52,553 nucleotides of DNA, taken from Candidatus Heimdallarchaeota archaeon. Lineage in GTDB: Archaea; Asgardarchaeota; Heimdallarchaeia; Heimdallarchaeales; Heimdallarchaeaceae. This document shows positions 8,957 to 18,026 of the stretch, piece after piece (position 1 is the stretch's first letter; each line of letters starts with the position of its first letter). The DNA lies in the NCBI GenBank assembly GCA_023136245.1, contig JAGLRO010000017.1, positions 1 to 52,553 on the forward strand. Reading direction: 5' to 3'. The notes under the pieces are model-generated. The model was given only the letters and a program-made list of their open reading frames with translations. It had not been told where the DNA came from and ran no database searches. The position numbers were made by a program, and so were the translations under genes.

Positions 8957-11686
8957 TTATAATTTTGTAACCTTAACTGCACAGACTTTAAATTCAGGAA
9001 TTTTCGCGTATGGATCTAAAGCATCATTTGTTAGAAGATTGGCAGCTGACTCTTTATAATGGAAACTCATGAAAACTACTCCTTCTTGGATTCTTTCTGT
9101 GACTCTTGCTACCGTTTCAACTCTTCCTCTTCTTGATTCTATAACCATTTTGTCACCATCATCAATTTTTAACCGTTTAGCATCATTGACATTTATTTCG
9201 CTTCTTTCTATTGGTCTTCTTTTATTCAATCCTTCGACTCTACGTGACATCTCTCCTGTATGGAAATGATATAGAATCCTTCCTGTTGTTAGTATCATTG
9301 GGTATTCTTTATCAGGCAATTCGGCAGGATCAATGTAGGAAATTTTATGGAACTTACCTGTTCCTCTGCTGAATTCATCTTGATGTAGAATCTTTGTCCC
9401 TTGGTGGTTCTTATCTTTGCATGGCCATTGCAAACCAATTTTCTCTATTCTTTTGTAGTCAATACCTGCATAAATTGGAGAAATCTCAGCGATTTCGTCC
9501 ATTATATCACTTGGACTTTGATACTCTGTTTTAATTCCAAACCTGTTTAACATTGTCTGTAGTATTTCCCAGTCATCCTTTCTATCTTCTAAGTGTTCAA
9601 CAGCTTTGCGTACTCTTTGTACTCTTCTTTCTGTGTTAGTAAAAGTTCCATCTTTTTCAGCAAATGCTTTTCCAGGTAGAATTATATCAGCATATTTAGC
9701 GGTTTCAGTAATGAAAATATCTTGAACTACTAAAAATTCTACTTTTTCAAGAGCTTCACGAACATGGTTGAGATTTGGATCGCTTAATGCAGGATTCTCT
9801 CCCATTATATACATACCACGAACTTTACCTTCAGCAGATGCGTGCATCATCTCAACTACTGTTAAACCAGCCTTGTCATCTAGTTTTAAAACATTCCATG
9901 ATTTTTCAAATTTAGTTTTCACTTCAGGGTCAGTAACTCTTTGGTAACCAGGATAAACATTAGGAAGTCCACCAACGTCACAAGCTCCTTGAACATTATT
10001 CTGACCTCTTAATGGGTTAACTCCTGCACCAGGACGTCCAATATTTCCTGTAATCATTGCAAGGTTAGCTAGTGAAAGAACATTGTCTGTGCCAGTAGTG
10101 TGCTGAGTGATTCCCATCGAATACACAATAGATGCGGTTTTAGCTCCAGCATACAATCGAGCAGCATCTCTAACTTCTTCAATCCTAACATTTGCAATTT
10201 TACACAAAACTTCCAAAGAAGTTTCTTCTAAACCTTTCTTGAGTTCTTCGAATCCCTCGGTTCTACTTTTAATAAATTCTTCATCATGAAGGTTTTCTTC
10301 AAGAATGATTTTCATAAGAGCGTTAATTAGGGCAACATCGGATCCTGGTTTCTGTTGAAGATATATCTCTGAATAATTGGCTAGTTCAATCTTTCTTGGG
10401 TCAGCAACGATTAACTTAGTTTTACCCTTTATTACTGCTTGTTTAATTTTCATTCCAATAATTGGGTGAGCTTCAGTAGTATTACTGCCAATGATGAAAA
10501 TTACTTCAGCATCATTTGACAAATCTCCTATACTATTAGTCATAGCTCCTGAACCAAATGCTCGAGCAAGACCTGTTACGGTTGAAGCGTGGCACAAACG
10601 AGCACAATGATCTACATTATTGGTACCAATAGCTGCTCTTGCAAATTTCTGCATAAGATAGTTTTCCTCATTAGTACACTTTGCAGAAGCAAGAAAAGCT
10701 AGAGAATCTGGACCACTTTCTTCTTGGATGGTCTTCAATTTATTCTCAATCAAATCGAATGCTTCTTCCCAAGACACCTCTACGAATTCACCATCTCTCT
10801 TGATTAAAGGAGTATTTATTCTATCAGGATGGTCAACAAAATCCCACCCAAAACGCCCTTTTACACACAAAGCTAATCCATTAACCTCATTGTCTGAATT
10901 TGAATCCACATATGCAATAGTATTTGTTTTTGAATCTACAATGAGATTGAAATTACAACCGACTCCACAGTAAGAACAGATTGTTGTTGTTCGGAATAGA
11001 TTATCCGCATTTTCAATCTCTAAAACTTTGTTGGAAACAAGTGCTCCAGCAGGGCAAACTGCGACACAATTACCACAAGCTACACAACCGTGTTTTTCAA
11101 AACTTTCTCCATCGGGGGTGCTTGGATATCCATCAAATTTCCCTTTTTCTATCGATAAAACGTTACAAACCTGTAATTCATTTGTAACTCTAACACAAAG
11201 ACCACACTTTATGCAATTCTCATATAGAAGTGAAAAGAACTCGTTTTTTTCAGATAATTCGATTTCAATTTCTTCTCTCTCAGGTCTCCCAACTAGTTCC
11301 TCTGGAACATACTGTTCAGCAAGTTTAAAGAGTCTGCAGCCACCAGTTACTTTACAAACTTCACAATCTGAAGAATGTGATTTTAATCTTTTGCTAATTA
11401 GAGCTTTTCTTGTATTCTGTATTCTGTCTGTAATAGTTCTTATTTTTGCATTTGGCTTCACAAACTCTTTGCAAGATGCTACAGTTCTTGTTTTTTCTGC
11501 TGTTTCTTCCTCAACAACACAGATTCTACATTTTCCAACTGGTTCTAGCTCAGGATGGTGACACAAAGTTGGTATTTCGATTCCATTTTCTTGAGCGACT
11601 TCAAAATATGTTCTTCCAGTTTGGCATTCAATTTTCCTATCATCAATCACAATGGTGATTTTCTCTTCATTTGTCATTTTTTTCAC
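8957..11686 (-). CDS. fdhA: Molybdopterin formate dehydrogenase alpha subunit (Cys form, with NuoG-like N-terminus)
   Basis: A 909-residue protein that would oxidise formate to CO2 or run in reverse. Residues 1-75 carry a 2Fe-2S ferredoxin domain (C42, C53, C56, C72). A His-Cys cluster follows (H104, C108, C111, C117), then two 4Fe-4S motifs (CIKCGLC at 158-164 and CVACGNC at 201-207). The catalytic domain begins at CSYCGVGC (237-244). At the active site the sequence reads ARLCHAS: the metal ligand is Cys365, where many homologues have selenocysteine, and no in-frame TGA is present. The C-terminal molydop-binding domain ends with HYKESAANLLTNDALDP, as in FdhF. No beta or gamma subunit, hydrogenase or NuoEF-like partner is adjacent. 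Starts at codon 1 or 4 are both possible. Cellular location appears cytoplasmic; there is no Tat signal. Confidence 0.92.
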   Translation of the reverse strand: MKKMTNEEKITIVIDDRKIECQTGRTYFEVAQENGIEIPTLCHHPELEPVGKCRICVVEEETAEKTRTVASCKEFVKPNAKIRTITDRIQNTRKALISKRLKSHSSDCEVCKVTGGCRLFKLAEQYVPEELVGRPEREEIEIELSEKNEFFSLLYENCIKCGLCVRVTNELQVCNVLSIEKGKFDGYPSTPDGESFEKHGCVACGNCVAVCPAGALVSNKVLEIENADNLFRTTTICSYCGVGCNFNLIVDSKTNTIAYVDSNSDNEVNGLALCVKGRFGWDFVDHPDRINTPLIKRDGEFVEVSWEEAFDLIENKLKTIQEESGPDSLAFLASAKCTNEENYLMQKFARAAIGTNNVDHCARLCHASTVTGLARAFGSGAMTNSIGDLSNDAEVIFIIGSNTTEAHPIIGMKIKQAVIKGKTKLIVADPRKIELANYSEIYLQQKPGSDVALINALMKIILEENLHDEEFIKSRTEGFEELKKGLEETSLEVLCKIANVRIEEVRDAARLYAGAKTASIVYSMGITQHTTGTDNVLSLANLAMITGNIGRPGAGVNPLRGQNNVQGACDVGGLPNVYPGYQRVTDPEVKTKFEKSWNVLKLDDKAGLTVVEMMHASAEGKVRGMYIMGENPALSDPNLNHVREALEKVEFLVVQDIFITETAKYADIILPGKAFAEKDGTFTNTERRVQRVRKAVEHLEDRKDDWEILQTMLNRFGIKTEYQSPSDIMDEIAEISPIYAGIDYKRIEKIGLQWPCKDKNHQGTKILHQDEFSRGTGKFHKISYIDPAELPDKEYPMILTTGRILYHFHTGEMSRRVEGLNKRRPIERSEINVNDAKRLKIDDGDKMVIESRRGRVETVARVTERIQEGVVFMSFHYKESAANLLTNDALDPYAKIPEFKVCAVKVTKL

Positions 11687-11871
11687 TTAGACAATTTGTA
11701 ATAAGATATTGTTGTGATACTAGACGTGGAATAAAAAAATCTTTCGCATTCATTCAAGATTTTAAGAGCTTTTGAACAAAACTTTAATCTAGGCAATGTT
11801 CTAAATATCTATCATACATTTGTAGAGCTATCTAACAAAGTAATGGGAAGCTAAGTAATAAGAGGTTAAAA

Positions 11872-12912
11872 ATGTCGCAATCATTTCACACACTCTATTT
11901 CATTAATTCGCAAGACATCAAAGAAATTGAAGATGAAACTGTAAATTTGAGTGTTACAAGTTGTCCTTATCCAATGATTGAAATGTGGGATGAAGTCTTT
12001 TCAAAACAAAATCCTGATATTAAAATCTCGTTGGAGAATAATAATGGGGAATTAGCTTTTGAATTGATGCACAGAGAGTTAGACAAAGTCTGGAATGAGA
12101 TGTATAGAGTTTTAAAAACCAATGGTATAGCATGCATTAACATTGGTGATGCTACTAGACGTATAGGTAACGATTTTAGTTTATATCCTTCGCATTCGAG
12201 AATTATATCTCACTGTTTGAAACTAGGATTCAAATGCTTACCATTTATTATTTGGACCAAGCTAACTAATGTTCCAAATAAATTTCTAGGATCAGGAATG
12301 CTTCCTCCGGGGGCATATGTTACTTTAGAACACGAATATATTCTGATTTTAAGAAAAGGTGGAAAACGGGAATTCAAGACGGAAAACGAGAGGAAACTTC
12401 GAAGTGATAGTTCGTATTTCTGGGAAGAAAGAAATAAGTGGTTCTCGGATATGTGGGACCTTAAAGGAGTTCACCAGTCGCTTAAAGAAAATAATACTAG
12501 AAAAAGAAGTGCTGCATTTCCTTTCGAATTAGCTTATCGCTTAATTAGCATGTATTCATTGAAAGGAGACCTAGTATTAGATCCTTTCATAGGTACAGGA
12601 ACAACAATGCTTGCTGCAATAGCATTAGAAAGAAATAGTATTGGAATAGAAATTGAAGAAAGTTTCAGAACAATCATCGAGAAAAGAATTGGAGGGATAA
12701 TTGAATTGGCTAATGATTTTAACTGTAAAAGGATTCAAGAACACATTGATTTTATAAAAGAATACACAAAAAAACATGGAGACCCAAAACACAAGAACAC
12801 AAAATATGGATTTCCTGTGAAAACAAAACAAGAAATTACATTTAGTCTCAAAGAACTCAAAGAAGTTAAGAAGATAGGTCTTAATAGTTATCAAGTCCAG
12901 TATGAGGACTAA
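11872..12912 (+). CDS. DNA methyltransferase, N4-cytosine/N6-adenine, beta class
   Basis: A 346-residue enzyme that would transfer a methyl group from S-adenosylmethionine to an exocyclic amine of a base. The catalytic motif IV comes first (TSCPYP, residues 29-34) and the AdoMet-binding motif I late (LDPFIGTGTTMLAA, about 230), which is the beta-class order. The usual TSPPY has Cys31 in place of the first proline. GTGTT and the following IGIEIEESF are typical of the N6_N4_Mtase family. The C-terminal 80 residues are Lys-rich and may hold the target-recognition part. No restriction endonuclease gene lies next to it, so it is an orphan methylase here. A purine-rich aagaggt lies about 10 nt before the ATG. 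Confidence 0.85.
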   Translation: MSQSFHTLYFINSQDIKEIEDETVNLSVTSCPYPMIEMWDEVFSKQNPDIKISLENNNGELAFELMHRELDKVWNEMYRVLKTNGIACINIGDATRRIGNDFSLYPSHSRIISHCLKLGFKCLPFIIWTKLTNVPNKFLGSGMLPPGAYVTLEHEYILILRKGGKREFKTENERKLRSDSSYFWEERNKWFSDMWDLKGVHQSLKENNTRKRSAAFPFELAYRLISMYSLKGDLVLDPFIGTGTTMLAAIALERNSIGIEIEESFRTIIEKRIGGIIELANDFNCKRIQEHIDFIKEYTKKHGDPKHKNTKYGFPVKTKQEITFSLKELKEVKKIGLNSYQVQYED

Positions 12913-12940
12913 AAGGTTCACTTATTTAGATTTATGAAAT

Positions 12941-13837
12941 ATGAAAAATACTTTCCCTTTAGCATCTTTAGGTGGGTTTCACTTGAAAATTAAAACAAAA
13001 GTTGCGATTGTAATACCAAAACCAGATTTAGCAGCTCAAACAATTTGGAAAATACTATCAAGTCAATCATATTTTAAAGAATCCGATGAAAAATTCGATA
13101 ACAATCCAATTTTCTCCTTTGAAAAGTTTCCTAATGACATTAAAGTAGTTCACTCAAATAAAGATGGGGTGGAATCTAATCATCTTGATTTAGATATACA
13201 AGCTGAATTATACATATTTGCAAGTAGACACAGAGCTGCATCAGGAACTCCAGCATTTTTGATACATCCAACAGGAAATTGGTCAATAATTACTCTGGGT
13301 GGAAGAGAGAAAGAATTGTCACACACATCTGCAATTGTGTTGAAAGAAGGTTTTCGAAACCTTCAAACTAAACAAGAGATCTATAATTTGTCAGATTTTA
13401 AGGTTGATTTAGAAGTCACACATCACGGTCCAACTAAACTAAGAACCCCTTTAGTTTTCATGGAATTAGGAAGTAGTGAAAGTTCATGGGTGAATGAAAA
13501 AGCATCATTAGCTGTTGGTGAGGCAATAATTGAAACTGCTCAATCATTCATTAAAGGAGTATCTTTCAAAGGGGAAAGCTATGTAGGGTTTGGTGGAAAT
13601 CATTATGCATACCGTTTCCGTAAACACATTATAGAGAACAACACTGCATTTGTTAGTCACATAGCAGCAAAACACACACTTGATTATTTGTCTGAAGAAA
13701 TCATAATGGAAGCATTTGAAAAAACACTAGAGGAAACAGATGTGGCATTAATTGATAAAAAAGGAGCTAAATCTCCTCAGAGAACAAGAATAATTGAAAT
13801 CTTAGAAAATATAGAAAAAGACTTTATTCTTGTTTGA
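12941..13837 (+). CDS. dtdA: D-aminoacyl-tRNA deacylase
   Basis: A 298-residue homologue of archaeal DtdA, the enzyme that removes D-amino acids mischarged on tRNA. Family blocks seen are: ELYIFASRHRAASGTPAF near residue 88, LSHTSA, DLEVTHHGPT near 160, MELGSSESSW, and VGFGGNHYAYRF near 208. The paired histidines in THHGP and GGNHYA are expected zinc ligands. Length matches the archaeal family (about 270-300). It follows the methyltransferase by 28 bp on the same strand, and the next gene is convergent with a gap of only 3 nt. The role in proofreading is known for the family; nothing here departs from it. Confidence 0.93.
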   Translation: MKNTFPLASLGGFHLKIKTKVAIVIPKPDLAAQTIWKILSSQSYFKESDEKFDNNPIFSFEKFPNDIKVVHSNKDGVESNHLDLDIQAELYIFASRHRAASGTPAFLIHPTGNWSIITLGGREKELSHTSAIVLKEGFRNLQTKQEIYNLSDFKVDLEVTHHGPTKLRTPLVFMELGSSESSWVNEKASLAVGEAIIETAQSFIKGVSFKGESYVGFGGNHYAYRFRKHIIENNTAFVSHIAAKHTLDYLSEEIIMEAFEKTLEETDVALIDKKGAKSPQRTRIIEILENIEKDFILV

Positions 13838-13840
13838 TTT

Positions 13841-14920
13841 CTAAAGTTCCTTAAAATATTCTTCGAATTCTTTTATTTCTTCTTTTATTTCTTTAAATTC
13901 ATCAATATTGGGTTCTAAGTATTCAAGATTATTCATTTCTTTTAGCTTGAGATTACTTCTTACATCCTGCTCTAGTTTATTGATTCTAGTTTTAGTTGCA
14001 AAGAATTTTAGAAATCTAAAAATAATCTTAGAGGTTTTCTTTTTCCATTCTTCTGCGAATTTTCCACTTTCAATATTTTCTAAGATCTCTTTCATTGTTT
14101 TCTTCAGAGGAAGATTTCTAAACTTAATCCCTCTACTCATAGCTCCATATTGACTTGTTTGAGAATGAAACTCTACTTGTTTAACTAACCCGACCTGAGC
14201 CATTTTTTTATAGGTATAACTCATTTCTTCTGACATAAACATCTCAGTTAATACTGCTTCAGCTGGATATCCTGCATCTATTAGTGTGTAAATGCTTGTT
14301 AATAATACATGACCGAAAGCAGGACCAAATGCTTGTTCATTGAACAAATCAAGAACTGCTTCTTGTTTGAATGAAACATCAATTGCTCCTTTTTTAAGAG
14401 TACCAATTGCTTTACAGAGAGCTAGAAGTATTTCATTAGCATTACCTGAAGAGTCGTTTTCTACATGAATAAAACTGTAAAATCCCTCTTCTGATAGAAA
14501 ACGTTCTCGAACCCCCATCCCAATCATTCTTGGTGCGATTAAAAGAATATCGTGCCTATCTAGCGGTTTTATAATTCCAAAAGCAACATTATATCCACTT
14601 GCAAAAACTAACGCTCCCTTGTCTTTGAGATTTTCTTTTATGTCTCTATCATAGATTTCTTCCATTATTTCATCTGATATTAAAAAGAAAAGAATATCTC
14701 CTTGTTTCGCTGCTTCATTAATTGAATAAACTTCAAATCCATCATTTTTAGCTCTGTTTTTGTATTCATCTTCTTTATTTCCAATTATAACTTTTAAACC
14801 AGAATCTCTCATGTTAAGCGCCTGAGCTCTTCCTTGATTTCCATAACCTATTACTGCAATAGTTAAATCTACTAAAAGATCAATATTACCCTCTTTCGCA
14901 GTAAAAATACGTTTTGTCAT
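13841..14920 (-). CDS. Ketol-acid reductoisomerase-like protein with altered active site
   Basis: A 359-residue protein with the IlvC fold. The dinucleotide-binding start AVIGYGNQGRAQALNMRDSG is almost the textbook KARI sequence, and SGKFAEEW near the C-terminus also matches. The metal-binding Asp and Glu are kept in DLFNEQ, and the serine is kept in SQTSQYG. However, the catalytic His of FAHG is Ser here (FASGYN), and the APKGPGH segment reads APRMIGMG, so the conserved Lys is Arg and the GPGH is lost. Branched-chain amino acid synthesis is therefore not certain. It may be a paralogue acting on another substrate. No ilvB, ilvD or leu genes are nearby. The last 35 residues are Glu/Lys-rich and unlike IlvC. 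Confidence 0.75.
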   Translation of the reverse strand: MTKRIFTAKEGNIDLLVDLTIAVIGYGNQGRAQALNMRDSGLKVIIGNKEDEYKNRAKNDGFEVYSINEAAKQGDILFFLISDEIMEEIYDRDIKENLKDKGALVFASGYNVAFGIIKPLDRHDILLIAPRMIGMGVRERFLSEEGFYSFIHVENDSSGNANEILLALCKAIGTLKKGAIDVSFKQEAVLDLFNEQAFGPAFGHVLLTSIYTLIDAGYPAEAVLTEMFMSEEMSYTYKKMAQVGLVKQVEFHSQTSQYGAMSRGIKFRNLPLKKTMKEILENIESGKFAEEWKKKTSKIIFRFLKFFATKTRINKLEQDVRSNLKLKEMNNLEYLEPNIDEFKEIKEEIKEFEEYFKEL

Positions 14921-14994
14921 GTGTTGAAACTAATTTATAACCTAATAATAATTGTGGTTTTTTTATATCATAATTAATGTAAAACTATGATTCT

Positions 14995-15879
14995 ATGAGC
15001 GAAGCTATTATAGGTAAGAAAAAGGGGAAGCTAGAAGGATCAACAATTATTATCACAGGAGCATCTTCTGGAATAGGGAAGCATTTAGCTCTTGCGTTAG
15101 TACCTTTGAAACCAAAAATGGTAATTGTAGCACGAAGAGAGAGAAAATTAATGCAAACTGCTCGATTACTAAAGAAACAAAAAATCAAAGTTCTTCCTAT
15201 TGTAGGAGATGTAAGAAGTGCTGATGATAGGAAAAGGATAATTGAATTTACGCTAAAAGCTTTCGGCAGAATAGATGTTTTAGTAAATAATGCTGGTTTA
15301 GGAAAAGTGAATTTGTTTGTTGAACAACCAGAAGAAGAAATTAACGAATTAATTGAAACGAATGTTCTAGCGTTAATGAAATTAACACAGATGATCATAC
15401 CAATAATGAAAGAGCAAAAAAATGGTCATATTATTAATCTATCATCAACTCTTGCTCTATTTCCACCTTATTCACTTGCTGTATACTGTGCAACAAAATC
15501 AGCTGTAAAAGTGTTTAGTGATTGTATTAGGGAAGAAGTAAGGGAATATGGAATAACTATTTCCACAGTTTTTCCAGGCCCGTATAATACAGAATTTAAC
15601 CAAGTTGCAGGAATAGGTAGATCCTCTTTCAAAGGATTTGACGCAAGAAAACTTACACGAAAAATTGCTAAACTAATTGAAAAACCTAAAGATGAGCTTA
15701 TTCAACCATGGATCTTTATTCCATTAATTTGGCTAGCTAAACGTTTTCCTTTTATTCATAGAAGAACAACTGATTGGATTGCATCATCTATTTGGAAAGG
15801 AAAAGAACAAACAGAAAAAGAACTAACCTCAGAGAAAAAATTAGAGGAAAAAGAGAAAATTCAGATAATTGCAAATTAA
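14995..15879 (+). CDS. Short-chain dehydrogenase/reductase
   Basis: A 294-residue classical SDR. The cofactor motif TGASSGIG lies at residues 21-28, NNAG near 98, a catalytic serine in NLSSTLAL, and the YCATK (YxxxK) catalytic pair near 164-168. An Arg-rich VARRERK after the second strand points to NADPH preference. The C-terminal tail adds a hydrophobic segment (FIPLIWLAKRF) and a charged end, so it may sit at the membrane, as with DltE/DHRS7-type members. Substrate unknown. It is transcribed divergently from the IlvC-like gene, with 74 bp between start codons. Confidence 0.87.
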   Translation: MSEAIIGKKKGKLEGSTIIITGASSGIGKHLALALVPLKPKMVIVARRERKLMQTARLLKKQKIKVLPIVGDVRSADDRKRIIEFTLKAFGRIDVLVNNAGLGKVNLFVEQPEEEINELIETNVLALMKLTQMIIPIMKEQKNGHIINLSSTLALFPPYSLAVYCATKSAVKVFSDCIREEVREYGITISTVFPGPYNTEFNQVAGIGRSSFKGFDARKLTRKIAKLIEKPKDELIQPWIFIPLIWLAKRFPFIHRRTTDWIASSIWKGKEQTEKELTSEKKLEEKEKIQIIAN

Positions 15880-15890
15880 GAAGAATGAAA

Positions 15891-16811
15891 TTAAGGTTTA
15901 TTAAAAAGATCAAATCTTGAATAATGACCGCTAATATCGAAATTTTGTCTTTCTTGGATAGCTAAAAGTGGGTCAACATCAGCATAAATTATACCTTCTT
16001 CATCAATTAAGGGACCTGCAACAACATCACCCTTTGGGTCGACTATTACTGATCCTCCATTTTGCCAGCTTCTTGAACGGGATTCCATCATATTTTTCAT
16101 CGGAAATTCTGATTCATCTAGATGTGCGAAATCTATAGGTCTTAACAGACCTGATGTAGATACGACCCAGGAACGCCCCTCTAGTGCAATAAACCGTGTA
16201 ATGTCTTCAGTTAGTCCTGAACTTCCGGGCCATACAGCAATATGAAGGATTTCTTCTTGAAGGTGTAAAGCTACACGCGCTAATGGAAGCCAATTTTCCC
16301 AGCAGTTTAATCCTCCAACTTTGATGTTTTTCAAGTCATGAGTTTTTAATCCTAATCTATCACCATCAGCCCAAACTAACCTTTCTTCATATGTTGGTTT
16401 AAGTTTACGATGACGACCCTTTATCTCCCCGTCTTGACCAATGGTAAGTAGACAACAATAAATTGATCCACCATCTTTTTCAGCAATTCCTCCCATGAAC
16501 ATAATGTCTAATTTTTTCGCTAATGCTTTCATTTTTTGAATAATAGAACTGTTAGTCAATTTGATGGCTTCTTGCCAATATTTCGCATACACTTTTTTCT
16601 GTTGGGGGTCATTAAACTTAGCACCTCCAGAAGGAGATACCCACTGAGGATACCCCGGGATTAAAGTTTCCCCCCATGTTACTAAATCAGCACCATTTGA
16701 TTTTGCTTCAATAATTTTTTCAGATAGTTTTTCCCAGGTTTTTTGTGCATTAAGAAAGACCGGTGAAATTTGAATACTCGCAACTCGAATCATATCTAGA
16801 AGGAGATACAA
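15891..16811 (-). CDS. Nitrilase (carbon-nitrogen hydrolase superfamily)
   Basis: A 306-residue protein with the full Glu-Lys-Cys triad: E48 in WGETLIPGYP, K136 in HRKLKPT, and C170 in GGLNCWENWLPL. The C-W-E-N context and the GYPQW and RLVWADGD segments place it with true nitrilases (branch 1), which hydrolyse R-CN to acid and ammonia, rather than with amidases. The start at codon 1 adds six residues before MIRVASIQ; the second ATG (16793) gives the usual N-terminus and may be the real one. It is convergent with the SDR gene, with 11 nt between them. The natural substrate is unknown. Confidence 0.88.
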   Translation of the reverse strand: MYLLLDMIRVASIQISPVFLNAQKTWEKLSEKIIEAKSNGADLVTWGETLIPGYPQWVSPSGGAKFNDPQQKKVYAKYWQEAIKLTNSSIIQKMKALAKKLDIMFMGGIAEKDGGSIYCCLLTIGQDGEIKGRHRKLKPTYEERLVWADGDRLGLKTHDLKNIKVGGLNCWENWLPLARVALHLQEEILHIAVWPGSSGLTEDITRFIALEGRSWVVSTSGLLRPIDFAHLDESEFPMKNMMESRSRSWQNGGSVIVDPKGDVVAGPLIDEEGIIYADVDPLLAIQERQNFDISGHYSRFDLFNKP

Positions 16812-16837
16812 GAACTGTAAAAAGTTTTCGTGAAAAT

Positions 16838-16888
16838 ATAAAGAGTTAAGAAAAATAAAGAAAGAAAATAAAGAAAAAGGAAAAGGAG
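16838..16888 (-). terminator. T-rich terminator after argF
   Basis: Read on the minus strand, repeated T-tracts with scattered C follow the ornithine carbamoyltransferase stop codon, before the next minus-strand gene. Confidence 0.4.
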
Positions 16889-17824
16889 CTATCCCATAAA
16901 AGCATTCAAAACTGCCATAACAGTATGTAATCTATTCTCTGCTTCATCAAAGACAATACTATGTTCACTTTCAAATACTTCTTCTGTTGCTTCTTTGTGT
17001 TTATATGGTAAACAATGCATGAAGGAATAATCTGATTTAGCGTTTGAGCAAAGTTCTTCGGTCACTATATAATCTTTAAACGCAGCTAATTTTTCTTTTT
17101 CTTGATCCTCTTCACCCATAGAGATGAAAGTATCTGTAACTATAATATCCGCATCAGTGACAGCAGCGACAGAGTCATTTGATATCACTATTTTAACACC
17201 TGTTTCTTCTGCAAAATCCTTAGCCATTGAAACAACATCATTAGGGGGTTCATATCCTTTAGGAGTTGCAACAGACATGTGTAATCCCATCTTTGCACAA
17301 CCAATTAATAATGAATTACATACATTGTTTCCATCTCCAACCCAAGCTAGTTTTAATCCTACTAATCTTCCTTTGTGTTCTTCAATAGTTAACAAATCTG
17401 CAAGTATTTGAAGAGGGTGATATTTATCAGATAAAGCGTTAATTACAGGTACAGTGGAGTATTTAGCTAATTCTTTGACATCTTCATGAGCATATACTCT
17501 GGCAAGTATACCATCAACCATCCTAGCAAGTACACGTGAAGTGTCTTTAATTGTTTCACCACCACCTAGCTGAATGTCAGCAGAGCTCAAGAAAATAGCA
17601 TGACCACCTAGAAAATACATAGCAACTTCAGTGGAAACACGAGTTCTTGTAGAACGCTTTTGGAAAATCATACCCAATGTCATTCCTGACAGGGATTTAT
17701 CACGTTTATAAGCTTTGAAATCAGCTTTCAACCTTTTGGATTCATCAAGAAGAAAACGTATTTCTTCTGCTGTAAAATCTTTCAAAGAAAGAAGAGATTT
17801 ACCTTTCAATTTCATTATTCTCAC
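16889..17824 (-). CDS. argF: Ornithine carbamoyltransferase
   Basis: A 311-residue enzyme that joins carbamoyl phosphate and ornithine to give citrulline in arginine synthesis. The carbamoyl-phosphate site is present as KRSTRTR (about 56-62), HPLQ near 136-139 and HCLPYKH near 269. The ornithine loop has SMGEE, the OTCase 'D-x-x-x-SMG' form. Length is typical. The start is the ATG at 17824, or ATG codon 4 (MKLKGKS). No other arginine genes are close, so it stands alone. The 202 bp upstream up to the DUF362 gene holds no other gene. Confidence 0.95.
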   Translation of the reverse strand: MRIMKLKGKSLLSLKDFTAEEIRFLLDESKRLKADFKAYKRDKSLSGMTLGMIFQKRSTRTRVSTEVAMYFLGGHAIFLSSADIQLGGGETIKDTSRVLARMVDGILARVYAHEDVKELAKYSTVPVINALSDKYHPLQILADLLTIEEHKGRLVGLKLAWVGDGNNVCNSLLIGCAKMGLHMSVATPKGYEPPNDVVSMAKDFAEETGVKIVISNDSVAAVTDADIIVTDTFISMGEEDQEKEKLAAFKDYIVTEELCSNAKSDYSFMHCLPYKHKEATEEVFESEHSIVFDEAENRLHTVMAVLNAFMG

Positions 17825-18003
17825 TTAAGAATAAAAATTCAGAAATTTAAAAAATGTTCGATATGAAGATTAGTTTCATCCGTGGCATCTATGTTACTTC
17901 TCTGCTCATACAAGTAAAGCTTCTGTCGAAGAATCTCCTTTGATAGCTTTTTAGGTCTAGTTACAGAATATGGGGTTATTATTGATTTTGTAGCAACATT
18001 CTT

Positions 18004-18026
18004 TGATAAAAAAAAGAGATAAAGAA
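18004..18026 (-). terminator. T-rich terminator after the DUF362 gene
   Basis: On the minus strand a T8 run lies within 25 nt of the stop codon. Confidence 0.4.

Noticed and set aside
11028-11561. 177-codon plus-strand frame
   Set aside because: Antisense to the cysteine-rich N-terminus of the formate dehydrogenase, which has clear motifs on the minus strand.
9500-11686. Selenocysteine in the formate dehydrogenase
   Set aside because: The active-site codon is TGC (Cys365) and no in-frame TGA occurs.
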